Shown: positions 1 through 7,335, counted from the stretch's first letter. The stretch is 22,563 nucleotides of DNA from Candidatus Shapirobacteria bacterium UBA4809 (GCA_002402535.1 DHGB01000035.1:1-22563); one strand, 5' to 3'. Made by a program: numbers and translations. The notes: generated by a model from the letters alone, not told the origin.

Positions 1-394
1 AAGTGATGAAAAGGAAAAGTTGTCGGTAAAAATGGGTAGTTTTCATGAGAAAGAAAGAAAAGAAGTTGAAGTCAAATTGCAAACAGGACAGTTTTTGTCA
101 GCTTTGGATTTCTTGGAAGTGCTAGGCTACAACTCGGGCATGATTTATTACTGGGAAAGCTGGGAATTTAATTATCACGGAGTTGAGATTAAATTATCAA
201 AATACACCGATGAATATTTTACTTTTGAAATTGAAGGTAAAGAAAACGCAGATGTAGATGCAATCGCCAAAGATTTTGAACTGACTTCATACATTCAAGA
301 ACAATACAGGCAAGCAATTAACTGGGAAAATCAAAATATTCATAAACTCTATACCAGAGAACTAACTGAAAAATTATTAAAAAGTGAATTTTAA
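1..394 (+). CDS. CYTH-domain protein, C-terminal part (5' end outside window)
   Basis: The reading frame is open to the left edge of the window, so the true start lies upstream; TTG at 20 and ATG at 32 are only internal candidates. The visible part ends in a pattern typical of the CYTH / class IV adenylate cyclase / thiamine triphosphatase fold: an ExE-K strand (EVEVKL), a paired Trp-Glu stretch, and the late strand FEIEGK. CYTH proteins bind triphosphate groups in an acidic and basic beta-tunnel and hydrolyse or cyclise them with divalent metal. The N-terminal strands and the first ExExK signature are not visible, so activity cannot be judged. It lies 1 nt before the hydrolase-Nudix gene if that gene starts at ATG 396. 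A second CYTH protein is encoded at 3692-4174. The substrate is unknown. Confidence 0.7.
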   Translation, partial: SDEKEKLSVKMGSFHEKERKEVEVKLQTGQFLSALDFLEVLGYNSGMIYYWESWEFNYHGVEIKLSKYTDEYFTFEIEGKENADVDAIAKDFELTSYIQEQYRQAINWENQNIHKLYTRELTEKLLKSEF

Positions 395-395
395 T

Positions 396-1448
396 ATGCA
401 CATCATTTATCTTGCCGGTAACAGTTTCAATAATAAAATCTGGATTGAAAAAGTAAAATCAAATTTTAATTCTTTCTCGACTGGCGACATTCTCTATTAC
501 GATCACTGGCAAAGCGGAAACAAATGGATAAATTTCCAAAAAGAGTCAGAAAAGTTAGTCGAATTTGTTAAAGATAAAAAAGATTATTTTGTCTTTGCCA
601 AATCAATCGGATCGGTGTTAACTTTGAAAAATATTTTTGAAAAAACTTTAACTCCGAAAAAGCTAATCATTTGCGGTTTTCCCTATCGTGCCGGCAAAAA
701 GGCTTTTGAAAAAATTGATGAATGTTTAAGAACACTATCTATTCCCACCATGTTTATTCAAAACGAATTCGATCCGGTTTATAGTTTTGAAGAACTCGAA
801 AAGACACTAAAAGAAAATAAACCGGCTGATTATCAGCTGATAAAAAATGCTGGCAATAATACCCATGATTATGAGGATTTTGAACAACTAGTTAATATTG
901 TAAAAAATTTTATGACAAATAAAACCCAAGACTGGCAGGAACTTTCCCGAGAAGAAGCTTTTAGAAAATATTCTCGAAAAATCGAAAAGGTAATTTTTAA
1001 ATTACCAAACGGCAAAGAAACTGATTTTTATATTAAAAAAGAAGGTCCGGCCGCTAGTGTCTTAGCGCTTACATCGGATAACCAAGTAATCATTGCTAAA
1101 CAATATCGTCCCGGGCCCAAGAAAGTCTTAATGGAGTTACCCGGCGGGTTTGTCGACCCAAATGAGGAGCCGGAAGTCACCATGAAACGGGAACTTTTAG
1201 AAGAAACCGGCTACGAAGGTGACGTCAAATTAATAACTACTTGTCTAGATGACGCATATTCGACAATGGAAAGATATTGTTTTGTGTCGACAAACTGCAA
1301 AAAGGTAAATGAAATTGAAAATGGCGAGGATGAGTTTACTGAGTTGGTATTAGTTCCTCTCGAAGAATTCAAAAAAATATTACGTAGTGGACAGATGACA
1401 GACGTTGAAGTTGGGTTTTTGGGGTTAGATTATTTACATCTTCTTTAA
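396..1448 (+). CDS. alpha/beta-hydrolase fused to an ADP-ribose-pyrophosphatase-type Nudix domain
   Basis: This is a two-domain protein. Residues 1 to about 175 look like a small alpha/beta hydrolase: nucleophile elbow AKSIGS (Ser70), acidic residue in NEFDP (Asp126) and a late His in NTHD (His157), so a Ser-Asp-His triad can be proposed. Residues of about 195-350 form a Nudix domain with a complete box (Gly251, Glu257, REL at 265-267, EETG at 269-272) preceded by the AKQYRPG-ELPGG strand typical of ADP-ribose/NDP-sugar pyrophosphatases. The Nudix half should cleave a nucleoside-diphosphate-linked substrate; the hydrolase half may remove an ester or acyl group from a related compound (inference). 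I prefer ATG 396, just after the previous stop; an in-frame GTG at 384 would overlap the upstream gene. The next gene begins 1 nt after the stop, so this is probably one operon. Confidence 0.85.
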   Translation: MHIIYLAGNSFNNKIWIEKVKSNFNSFSTGDILYYDHWQSGNKWINFQKESEKLVEFVKDKKDYFVFAKSIGSVLTLKNIFEKTLTPKKLIICGFPYRAGKKAFEKIDECLRTLSIPTMFIQNEFDPVYSFEELEKTLKENKPADYQLIKNAGNNTHDYEDFEQLVNIVKNFMTNKTQDWQELSREEAFRKYSRKIEKVIFKLPNGKETDFYIKKEGPAASVLALTSDNQVIIAKQYRPGPKKVLMELPGGFVDPNEEPEVTMKRELLEETGYEGDVKLITTCLDDAYSTMERYCFVSTNCKKVNEIENGEDEFTELVLVPLEEFKKILRSGQMTDVEVGFLGLDYLHLL

Positions 1449-1449
1449 G

Positions 1450-1938
1450 ATGAATGTCCCTGTATTAGTTATCCTCATGGGATTACCAAGTTCAGGCAAA
1501 TCATACGTTGCCACACATCTAAAGCACAAGTATAGTTTTACCGTTTTGTCGGGCGAAGATATCGCTATCCAGTTATTTGGCACAGAAAAAGTTTTCAAAG
1601 ATCAATATGTTGAGGCATACAATTATCTTCGCCAAGAGGCTACCAAACTAATTTTACAGGGAAAATCCGTCGTGATCGACGGTACTAACCTAAAACATTC
1701 TTTTCGGCAGCAAATTTATGATGAAGTAAAATGTGACAAAACAATTTTAATTTATCTTAAAGTAGACGACAAAACGGCTCTGAATAGAATTTCAAAAAGA
1801 CAAAACTCCTGCTCTCCGGAAACTTATAACAAATTCAAAAGTCAGATAGAAGAACCATCAATAGAAGAAAATGTTTTTATTTTAACTTCCGACAATCGAT
1901 TACTGGACAATATTGACAGTTTGATTGCTAAAACTTGA
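1450..1938 (+). CDS. AAA_33-type P-loop kinase
   Basis: A 162-residue ATP-binding protein with a clear Walker A motif, GLPSSGKS, at residues 11-18. A later strand, VVIDGTNL, is typical of the AAA_33 / polynucleotide-kinase / zeta-toxin-like branch of small P-loop kinases. The family phosphorylates nucleic-acid ends, nucleotides or other small molecules; the sequence does not show which. The length fits a single kinase domain with no extra domains. The start codon lies 1 nt after the preceding stop, implying translational coupling with the hydrolase-Nudix gene. It converges with the histidine phosphatase on the other strand with no gap between stop codons. A free-standing zeta toxin is unlikely because no antitoxin-like gene is adjacent. 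Confidence 0.8.
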   Translation: MNVPVLVILMGLPSSGKSYVATHLKHKYSFTVLSGEDIAIQLFGTEKVFKDQYVEAYNYLRQEATKLILQGKSVVIDGTNLKHSFRQQIYDEVKCDKTILIYLKVDDKTALNRISKRQNSCSPETYNKFKSQIEEPSIEENVFILTSDNRLLDNIDSLIAKT

Positions 1939-2553
1939 TTATTCAAGACAATGCGAAGTGTCGTTCCAGCATTGAAGTTTCCATCTCTCGTCATTATAAG
2001 TAAAAATACAGATACCGGTGTTACTTAATCTTAAAAAATTTTTTAATCTAAGAGATGTTTCAACCGGGAAACTTCCTCCAAACAACATTAAACCCACCAA
2101 TAGAGCAATAAAGTTTGCATGAGACACTACTAAAATATTTTCTTTGCTTTGTGATTCCAAAAATTCCAAAGCCTGCATTCCCCGTTTTTTCAAATCTTCA
2201 AAATTTTCTTCATCCGAATAATGCCAGCTCGGATCAACTGTGTACATTTCTCCTATATTTTTAAATATTGTTTTAATATTGTCATTTTCTTTCGACTGGC
2301 CAATTGCTTCTTTTGGTTTTCTGACCTCAGCAAATAATTCACTAATTTGGACATTGTTATTAATTGCCTTAGCTGTCTGAACTGCCCGAAGATGAGGACT
2401 GGAAATAATTAAATCCAACTTTGTATTGGCAAATCTTTTACCTAACTCCTTGGCTTGGTCTAGACCTCTTTGATTTAAAGGCTCGTCGTTCGATTGACTG
2501 ATTTTCTTTTCCAAAGAATCGGTGGAACCATGGCGGACAAAACAGATTTTCAT
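1939..2553 (-). CDS. histidine phosphatase superfamily protein (phosphoglycerate mutase-like)
   Basis: The protein begins with the hallmark RHG motif (residues 7-9; His8 is the phospho-accepting residue). It also has the second Arg (SSPHLR, Arg56), an acidic residue around Glu76 and the second catalytic His in VVSHANF (His145). These form the phosphate pocket of the branch that includes cofactor-dependent phosphoglycerate mutases and many small phosphomonoesterases such as CobC and SixA. The 204-residue length fits a phosphatase better than a glycolytic mutase. It is the only minus-strand gene in region 1, and its start codon lies 16 nt from the start of the divergent Nudix gene, so the two must share a very compact promoter region. 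The substrate cannot be read from sequence. Confidence 0.88.
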   Translation of the reverse strand: MKICFVRHGSTDSLEKKISQSNDEPLNQRGLDQAKELGKRFANTKLDLIISSPHLRAVQTAKAINNNVQISELFAEVRKPKEAIGQSKENDNIKTIFKNIGEMYTVDPSWHYSDEENFEDLKKRGMQALEFLESQSKENILVVSHANFIALLVGLMLFGGSFPVETSLRLKNFLRLSNTGICIFTYNDERWKLQCWNDTSHCLE

Positions 2554-2569
2554 GATATGATCTTAGCAT
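2554..2569 (+). promoter_or_regulatory. compact promoter with extended -10 before the Nudix gene
   Basis: The 16-nt gap between two divergent start codons contains TATGAT at 2556-2561, preceded by TG at 2553-2554 (extended -10). A transcription start 7-9 nt downstream would fall on or next to the ATG at 2570, giving a leaderless mRNA. No convincing -35 box is present at 17 nt. Confidence 0.45.
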
Positions 2570-3028
2570 ATGGAAAATCATCAAATTACCGTTAGGGCAA
2601 GGTTAATAGTGATTAAAAACGGAAAATTGTTAGTCCAGTATCGTCAAAAGCAAAACTTCTATCATTATTTTGGCGGTCACTTAGACCTTGGCGAAACCAT
2701 ATTGGATACCTGTATTCGGGAAACTAAAGAAGAATGTGGTGACGACGTGGTTTTCGATTTTAAAAAGATTTTGTATATTCGTGATTTTATTTTACCCAGC
2801 GACAATGAACAAAGTTTGGAATTATTTATTCTTGGCGACATTAATAAGTTCGAAGAACTTGAAGGTTTAAAGGACTCCCAACATCCGGATGATTCTGTTT
2901 GGCTAACTTGGTTAGACATCAATCACCTACCCGATAATTTATACCCTCATCCACTTTCCCAAAAGTTACTCTCAGACTATAAATCTGGTTTTAAAAATAC
3001 TGGTGAATATATTGGAAGAATGGATTAA
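2570..3028 (+). CDS. Nudix hydrolase
   Basis: A single-domain Nudix protein of 152 residues. The box is complete: Gly36, Glu42, RET at 50-52 and EECG at 54-57, giving the metal-binding glutamates needed for pyrophosphate-bond cleavage. The preceding HYFGGHLDLGE strand resembles broad-range (d)NTP or nucleotide-sugar Nudix enzymes rather than ADP-ribose pyrophosphatases. There is no signal peptide, so it acts in the cytoplasm. It is the first gene of a plus-strand run: the HD-domain gene begins 4 nt after its stop (using ATG 3033), followed by a CYTH and a peptidase gene with ATGA overlaps. The leaderless start is suggested by the -10 box described at 2556-2561. Confidence 0.88.
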   Translation: MENHQITVRARLIVIKNGKLLVQYRQKQNFYHYFGGHLDLGETILDTCIRETKEECGDDVVFDFKKILYIRDFILPSDNEQSLELFILGDINKFEELEGLKDSQHPDDSVWLTWLDINHLPDNLYPHPLSQKLLSDYKSGFKNTGEYIGRMD

Positions 3029-3032
3029 CAAA

Positions 3033-3695
3033 ATGAATCAAGAAATTTTGGAAAAACTAAAAGCAGAATATAAACAACTTTTTCAAAATGTTTGGGAATT
3101 GGGTGGCGGTTATGGGTTTCGCTATCATCATGGGGTTAGAGTAATGAAGTATTGTCAAAAAATAGCAGAATTCCCAAGATTCAATGGCGAAAATCTTAAT
3201 GTCGATGCTTTGTCAGTTGCCGCTTTATTCCACGATATAGGAAAAATAGAAGCTGTCGATAAAAATGGTCAGCTAATCTATGGCAATTATGGTGGAATTA
3301 GCCACGATGCTTTGGGAGCAAAAATTGTACCCAAATATTTAGAAAAATATATTAAGGACAAAGAGCTAATTGATTTAATTTGTTTAATTATTTCAGAACA
3401 GGAAAGTAAGACTACGCCGACTAGAATCGAATCAAAGATTATTAAAGACGCCGACCGTTTAGATCATTATGGAGTACTGCACTTATGCTGTTCGATAACT
3501 TATGCCAATTACCAAAAGAAAAATATTGAAGGACTAAAAGAATTTTGGGGGGGAGATGAAGGTAAAAATAAATATGAGGCTAACTTTTCTAAATTTTATT
3601 TTCCAGAAGTGAAAGCCATTGCTGAAAAAAGGTTTAAGAACTTATCTAGGGTAACGGGGTTAATGTTTGATGAAAACGAGGGATTAGATCTATGA
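3033..3695 (+). CDS. HD-domain phosphohydrolase
   Basis: A metal-dependent HD-superfamily protein of about 220 residues. Numbered from ATG 3033, the metal ligands appear in order: His33 (RYHHGVRV), the His67-Asp68 doublet (ALFHDIGK), a further His91 (SHDALG) and Asp139/Asp141 (KDADRLDHYG). This H...HD...H...D order is that of small phosphohydrolases related to YedJ/YfbR or the uncharacterised HDIG-type enzymes, which remove phosphate from nucleotides. I chose ATG 3033 over the in-frame GTG at 3003, which would overlap the Nudix gene by 26 nt. Its stop overlaps the start of the CYTH gene (ATGA at 3692-3695), so the two are translationally coupled and probably act in one pathway. Confidence 0.85.
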   Translation: MNQEILEKLKAEYKQLFQNVWELGGGYGFRYHHGVRVMKYCQKIAEFPRFNGENLNVDALSVAALFHDIGKIEAVDKNGQLIYGNYGGISHDALGAKIVPKYLEKYIKDKELIDLICLIISEQESKTTPTRIESKIIKDADRLDHYGVLHLCCSITYANYQKKNIEGLKEFWGGDEGKNKYEANFSKFYFPEVKAIAEKRFKNLSRVTGLMFDENEGLDL

Positions 3696-4174
3696 ATGAA
3701 GTCGAAATGAACTTCAAAATTGTTAATAAAGACGGTCTACTAAATTACCTTCGTACACTAGTTACAGAGAAAACCCAAAATATCAAAATGACTTATTTCG
3801 GAAAACACGGCGATGAATCATTTTATATCCGTATTGAAGAGATATCTGACAAAAATGGTGATAAAAAAGTATTAACCGCTAAGGGAAGTTTTGTCACTAC
3901 TGATGGTGTTAATCAGCGGAAAGAAGTCTCTATTCCTATTTCGGAATCTCCTGAAAAATACATTGAATTTTTAACTTTAGTTGGCATGGAACTACGTGAT
4001 TCTAAATCTAAAGTTCGTCATTTTTTCCATATTGATGATTTAGATATCACTATTGATGAATGGAATGTTGCCGAATTAGGCAACAGGCTTGAAATCGAAG
4101 GTCTTGAAGAAGGAAAAGTAAAAGAGTTTGCTACGAAAGTTATCCAATATTGCGATCCTAAACCTTCAAAATGA
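3692..4174 (+). CDS. CYTH-domain protein (triphosphate tunnel family)
   Basis: A complete CYTH domain. The N-terminal signature reads EVEMNFK, so the first two glutamates of ExExK are present but the usual lysine position carries Asn and a Lys follows two residues later. Further strands fit the fold: SFYIRIEE, VLTAKG, RKEVSIPI, VRHFF, then ITIDEWNVAELGNRLEIEG with the late ExE. Known CYTH enzymes hydrolyse inorganic or organic triphosphates or cyclise ATP. The 160-residue length matches bacterial single-domain members. It overlaps the HD gene upstream and the peptidase gene downstream by four bases each (ATGA), a tight operon. The link to an HD phosphohydrolase suggests sequential removal of phosphates (inference). 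Confidence 0.82.
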   Translation: MNEVEMNFKIVNKDGLLNYLRTLVTEKTQNIKMTYFGKHGDESFYIRIEEISDKNGDKKVLTAKGSFVTTDGVNQRKEVSIPISESPEKYIEFLTLVGMELRDSKSKVRHFFHIDDLDITIDEWNVAELGNRLEIEGLEEGKVKEFATKVIQYCDPKPSK

Positions 4175-5148
4175 TATACAATGAAGCACAAAATATAGAT
4201 ACAATAAACAATTTGATTGGTATCTTCAAGAGGCGGTTGGCAAGACAATTTGGTCAGAGTCTAGTGCTTTTCGATATCACTGCTTATCAAAATAAAAATG
4301 AGGTTATTCTTAACGGCGAGGTGGGTACTGTCAAATTAAAGAATAAATTTATGAGCATAATCAAAAGAAAAAAAATAACTGTAACTGATAATATTAAAAC
4401 TTTATCAGACCCAAAAGATCATCTAGAAATTGGTTGGGGTAAGTCTCTTATAGATCAAAGCACATATAGGTCTCCAGAAGAGCAGCCGAAACTCGCAACG
4501 CATATTTTGAGTGGCGAAACATTCCGTGTCCTAAAGCAAATTAGTGGGTGGTACTTAGTTCAGCTAGAGGACTTGTCTATGGGATGGATCCGAATATTAA
4601 ACAAGGATTGTGTTGTGGCATTTAACGATAAAAGTCCAGAATATGGTGAATTTTCAGACCGCTGGCAGATGGTTCCAAGAGTAAATTCTACTAGATTACA
4701 GTTCGTCTTTCCAGATCAGGAGACACTGGAGAGGAAATTAACAGATATATGTTCACCGTATATGGGAATGCCGTATATATTTGGTGGACGTTCACCTAAA
4801 TTCGGTTTCGATTGTTCCGGATTGATCCAGAATATTATTTTCAAACTTGAGAATGTTCTTTTACCTAAAAACAGTTTAGATCAAATCGTACTAGGAAAAA
4901 AAGCCAATATAAAAGTGTTCGATAAAAACCAATTCAAAATTGGAGACATAGTTTTTATTAGGATCAGAAAGAAGATTCCTCATAGTGGAATAGTGACCAG
5001 TCGAGGCATTTTACATACAGAAGGTTTAAATCAAAAAATAGTTCTTATCGACAGTTTTGAGGATATTGCTAATCCGGCTAAATTTGCTCATCAATGGCAA
5101 AGAGATTTTGGTAAAGCAGTTAGGTTTTTCCAGTTTCAAAGTGACTAG
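4171..5148 (+). CDS. SH3-like and NlpC/P60 cysteine peptidase without signal peptide
   Basis: A 325-residue protein. Residues of about 10-65 resemble a BON-like lipid-associated module (VILNGEVGTVKLKNKF; weak call). Residues of about 95-150 look like an SH3b domain (SGETFRVLKQISGWYLVQLEDLSMGWI). Residues of about 185-320 are an NlpC/P60 domain with catalytic Cys215 (FDCSGLIQ), His271 (HSGIV) and probably His282 (LHTEG) as third residue. The architecture is like gamma-D-glutamyl-L-diamino-acid endopeptidases such as YkfC, which cleave cell-wall peptides. No N-terminal hydrophobic signal is visible from ATG 4171, which overlaps the CYTH stop. It may therefore work in the cytoplasm on recycled muropeptides, or on another amide substrate, or be exported by an unusual route. 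Confidence 0.85.
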   Translation: MIYNEAQNIDTINNLIGIFKRRLARQFGQSLVLFDITAYQNKNEVILNGEVGTVKLKNKFMSIIKRKKITVTDNIKTLSDPKDHLEIGWGKSLIDQSTYRSPEEQPKLATHILSGETFRVLKQISGWYLVQLEDLSMGWIRILNKDCVVAFNDKSPEYGEFSDRWQMVPRVNSTRLQFVFPDQETLERKLTDICSPYMGMPYIFGGRSPKFGFDCSGLIQNIIFKLENVLLPKNSLDQIVLGKKANIKVFDKNQFKIGDIVFIRIRKKIPHSGIVTSRGILHTEGLNQKIVLIDSFEDIANPAKFAHQWQRDFGKAVRFFQFQSD

Positions 5149-5358
5149 AACCTAAATGGTAACTGGTTTTTCAATATTGTATTTACTAATTCACTGTTAA
5201 GGTCATTCAATTTGTTTATTCTGTATCCATCTGCACCACTCATCCATTCCTGAATGACAAAAAGCTTTTCAAAGCACAAAGGTATTACCACCAAAAATAG
5301 CATTATCTACGCCAAATTTAATTTTCCAAAGTGGTCTGAAAAAAGGAGAAATTGACAT
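5145..5358 (-). pseudogene. frameshifted small protein gene
   Basis: The 336-nt gap between the peptidase and GNAT genes is not empty. On the minus strand ATG at 5358 opens 29 codons beginning MSISPFFRPLWKIKFG and ending GGNTFVL before a TGA. Shifted by one base, the next frame continues EKLFVIQEWMSGADGYR and runs to a TAG at 5147-5145, overlapping the last codons of the peptidase gene. Dropping one T from the CTTTGA run would join them into one 70-residue protein. A TATAAT box (5374-5369) lies 10 nt before the ATG, the same spacing as at real genes here. The family is not recognised. It could be a recent pseudogene, a sequencing indel, or programmed frameshifting. The rest of the gap (5375-5467) shows nothing further. 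Confidence 0.5.
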
Positions 5359-5467
5359 TTATAAACAAATTATACAGGTTTTCATATCAATGATATATTA
5401 CGGATTGTTCCATAGTATATTCCAACCCCACCTTAATTCAATTGGGATTTGTCTGAACAAAAAATAG

Positions 5468-5473
5468 TATAAT
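5468..5473 (+). promoter_or_regulatory. -10 box of the GNAT gene
   Basis: TATAAT ends 11 nt before the ATG at 5485, so the leader would be only about 4-5 nt long. The best -35 candidate, TTGGGA at 5442-5447, is 20 nt upstream and weak. No Shine-Dalgarno sequence is possible in so short a leader. Confidence 0.5.
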
Positions 5474-5484
5474 GCTACTAAATT

Positions 5485-5961
5485 ATGGAGGTAGTAATCC
5501 GACCGGTAAAACCAGAAGACTATAAAGAAATAAAGAAATATCTATTTGTCCAGTCTGAAGAAAAAGAAATTAAAAAAAGTCTGACGACTGACATTGAGGA
5601 AATGGGTAGAAATAAGCTACTTAGAATTGTGGCGGAAACGGATAATAAGGTAATCGGTCAGTGTGATTTTAGGCGATTAATTTCTCCTATTAAACAACAT
5701 ATTATTGAAATCACCGGTTTGGTGGTTAATGAGAATTACCAAGGAAGGGGTATAAGTTCAATGTTGATAACATATGGTCTAAATTGGGCTAAAGAACAAG
5801 GAATTGAGATTGCCACTATTTCAGTACGTAAGGGAACAAAGGCTGAGGCTGTATATTTGCATATGGGATTTAAGGTATATGGGAAATTACAAGATGGGAT
5901 TAAAGAACCGTGGGGAGATAAACTAAGCTTTGATGAAATTTTTTTGTTTAAGAATATTTAA
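5485..5961 (+). CDS. GNAT-family N-acetyltransferase
   Basis: A single GNAT domain of 158 residues. Motif A is clear: ITGLVVNENYQGRG at about 76-89, where Gln86-Gly87-Arg88-Gly89 forms the acetyl-CoA pyrophosphate-binding turn, followed by a long helix (SSMLITYGLNWAKEQG). Motif B appears as KAEAVYLHMGFKVYG. GNAT enzymes transfer acetyl from acetyl-CoA to amines. The acceptor is unknown; the convergent polyamine operon next door makes a polyamine acceptor conceivable but nothing in the sequence proves it. It has its own promoter-like -10 box and is not co-transcribed with the genes upstream, which end more than 300 nt away. Confidence 0.87.
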   Translation: MEVVIRPVKPEDYKEIKKYLFVQSEEKEIKKSLTTDIEEMGRNKLLRIVAETDNKVIGQCDFRRLISPIKQHIIEITGLVVNENYQGRGISSMLITYGLNWAKEQGIEIATISVRKGTKAEAVYLHMGFKVYGKLQDGIKEPWGDKLSFDEIFLFKNI

Positions 5962-5977
5962 CTCATTAATCATGAGT
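5961..5977. repeat. short inverted repeat between convergent genes
   Basis: ACTCAT at 5961-5966 and ATGAGT at 5972-5977 can form a 6-bp stem with a 5-nt loop just after the GNAT stop and beyond the end of the convergent speD gene. There is no U-tract on either strand, so a rho-independent terminator is only a weak possibility. Confidence 0.3.
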
Positions 5978-6050
5978 GAGGCTCCTCAGACCAGCAGATA
6001 TTCCTACTGTACCTTTAGATAAAGAAGTAGTGTCTCGAGTAAAAAACAGA

Positions 6051-6392
6051 TTAATATTTCAGCTCTGTCACAGAGATGTCATTTATTGGGAATAAAGAAA
6101 GAGAGTCTTTAATAATTTTTGAAGTAATGACTGTCAGGCTACAGGTCATTAAGTCGATATGGAGGGCATTATTTTCTGGCCAAGAGTGGATAATTAAATG
6201 TGATTGAGATAGAATCCAAAATTTTGTTAAACCATTATTGGGAAACTGATGTTTTTCTTCTTTAACCACATTTAATTTCAGATTTTTAATCAATGAATTG
6301 GCAATTTGGTCAGTTAATTTTTCGTTAATTCTCACTTCTTTAGTGAAAATTAATTTGACAACATAGTGTTGGAAAAATGGAAAATTAGTCAT
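6051..6392 (-). CDS. speD: S-adenosylmethionine decarboxylase proenzyme (bacterial/archaeal class)
   Basis: AdoMet decarboxylase makes decarboxylated AdoMet, the aminopropyl donor for polyamines, using a pyruvoyl group formed by self-cleavage. The key motif reads SQSHLIIHSWPE. Compared with the Thermotoga maritima enzyme (Ser63, His68, Cys83), all three residues appear with the same spacing as Ser64, His69 and Cys84 (LMTC). The preceding HQFPNNGLTKFWIL also matches the family. Two oddities: the residue before the cleavage serine is Gln rather than the usual Glu, and Ser66 of the consensus is Ile. The length (113) is slightly short for the class. Its start overlaps the bpsA stop by 8 nt, so the two are coupled; BpsA uses the product of this enzyme. 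Confidence 0.82.
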   Translation of the reverse strand: MTNFPFFQHYVVKLIFTKEVRINEKLTDQIANSLIKNLKLNVVKEEKHQFPNNGLTKFWILSQSHLIIHSWPENNALHIDLMTCSLTVITSKIIKDSLSLFPINDISVTELKY

Positions 6393-7335
6393 TTGTATAT
6401 ATTTTTTCTTGTTTTAAATTAACGGTTTTGGTACTCGGTGTCCAGTCTAAAATGTACAACGAGCTTTGCGAGCCGATACTTTCCGCTCCGTAATATTTGT
6501 TAAATTGATTGAGTTTTGTTTTAATAATTAAATTGTGATCAAGTATCAATTTTTGAATTTCAATTTCCCTCTCTCTGGCTCGATCACTATTTCCATAGCA
6601 AAGATAAATTCGACCTAAAAAGTTTTTCTTGATTAATTTTATCGCTTGATTTAAAAATAAATTAATTCCCTCTTTGGTATAAGGAGGATCGGTAAAAACA
6701 AGATCGTATTTACCAAAGTAACTTTTATCTATAAGCTGACGAAGATCCTGTTTAACCACTTCAATATTTAAGTTATTTTCTTGAGATATTTGTGTTATTA
6801 GATTACTTAATCGGTCGTCAATTTCAAAAACGGTTATTTTTTTACATTGATGAGTTAGAGCTGCCCCGATCGAAACCAAATCATCGTCTCCTAAAAAAGC
6901 AATTTCTTTACCGGCTAAGTCTCCGTTTCTGGCTAATTTAGCAACTCTTTTAACCGTTGTGGCTATGGTGGCATTGAATTGATCTAAATTGCGGTCTGGT
7001 TTTGGCCTATTTTTTTGATATTTATTTATTATTTCTTTAATGGCATTTTGGTTAATTTTGATTTCTAATAACATTCTTTTTGCATAGTTGGCAATTTTTT
7101 TAGTCAAATTTTTTTTGGTTTTGATGTTTACACTTTTGGGTTCTAGAATATCTGAAAACTCATGAATTAACCTATAAAGATGTACCTGTGGTAATCCTAA
7201 TTTCCTTGTCAAATCTTGGCTTGAAAGATTTGAAGAGTGAGAAATTAAATATAAAAAATTTACCACTACTATCCTACGAAGTTCCAATTTTTGACTGGTT
7301 ATTTCTATTTTTTCAGATAACTGTTCTCGAGACAT
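6385..7335 (-). CDS. bpsA: N4-bis(aminopropyl)spermidine synthase (branched polyamine synthase)
   Basis: BpsA transfers aminopropyl groups from decarboxylated AdoMet to the internal nitrogen of spermidine, giving branched polyamines known from thermophilic bacteria and archaea. The protein has an N-terminal winged-helix region (about 18-62), a linker with RPKPDRNLDQFNAT, then a Rossmann methyltransferase-like core with the family motif FLGDDDLVS (GDDD at 149-152), a VFEIDDRL acidic strand and FTDPPYT (about 215-220). These match the BpsA (former DUF43) family closely, and the 316-residue length is close to characterised members. It is followed by the AdoMet decarboxylase in the same operon. 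No spermidine synthase is nearby, so spermidine or another acceptor must come from elsewhere, perhaps from a host (inference). Confidence 0.86.
   Translation of the reverse strand: MSREQLSEKIEITSQKLELRRIVVVNFLYLISHSSNLSSQDLTRKLGLPQVHLYRLIHEFSDILEPKSVNIKTKKNLTKKIANYAKRMLLEIKINQNAIKEIINKYQKNRPKPDRNLDQFNATIATTVKRVAKLARNGDLAGKEIAFLGDDDLVSIGAALTHQCKKITVFEIDDRLSNLITQISQENNLNIEVVKQDLRQLIDKSYFGKYDLVFTDPPYTKEGINLFLNQAIKLIKKNFLGRIYLCYGNSDRAREREIEIQKLILDHNLIIKTKLNQFNKYYGAESIGSQSSLYILDWTPSTKTVNLKQEKIYTND

Noticed and set aside
1450..1938. P-loop kinase as a zeta-type toxin
   Set aside because: No adjacent antitoxin-like gene, and the motifs equally fit housekeeping AAA_33 kinases.
2677..2922. Minus-strand open frame inside the Nudix gene
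   Set aside because: It lies wholly opposite a well-supported Nudix coding sequence and has low-complexity Ser/Lys-rich translation; a shadow frame.
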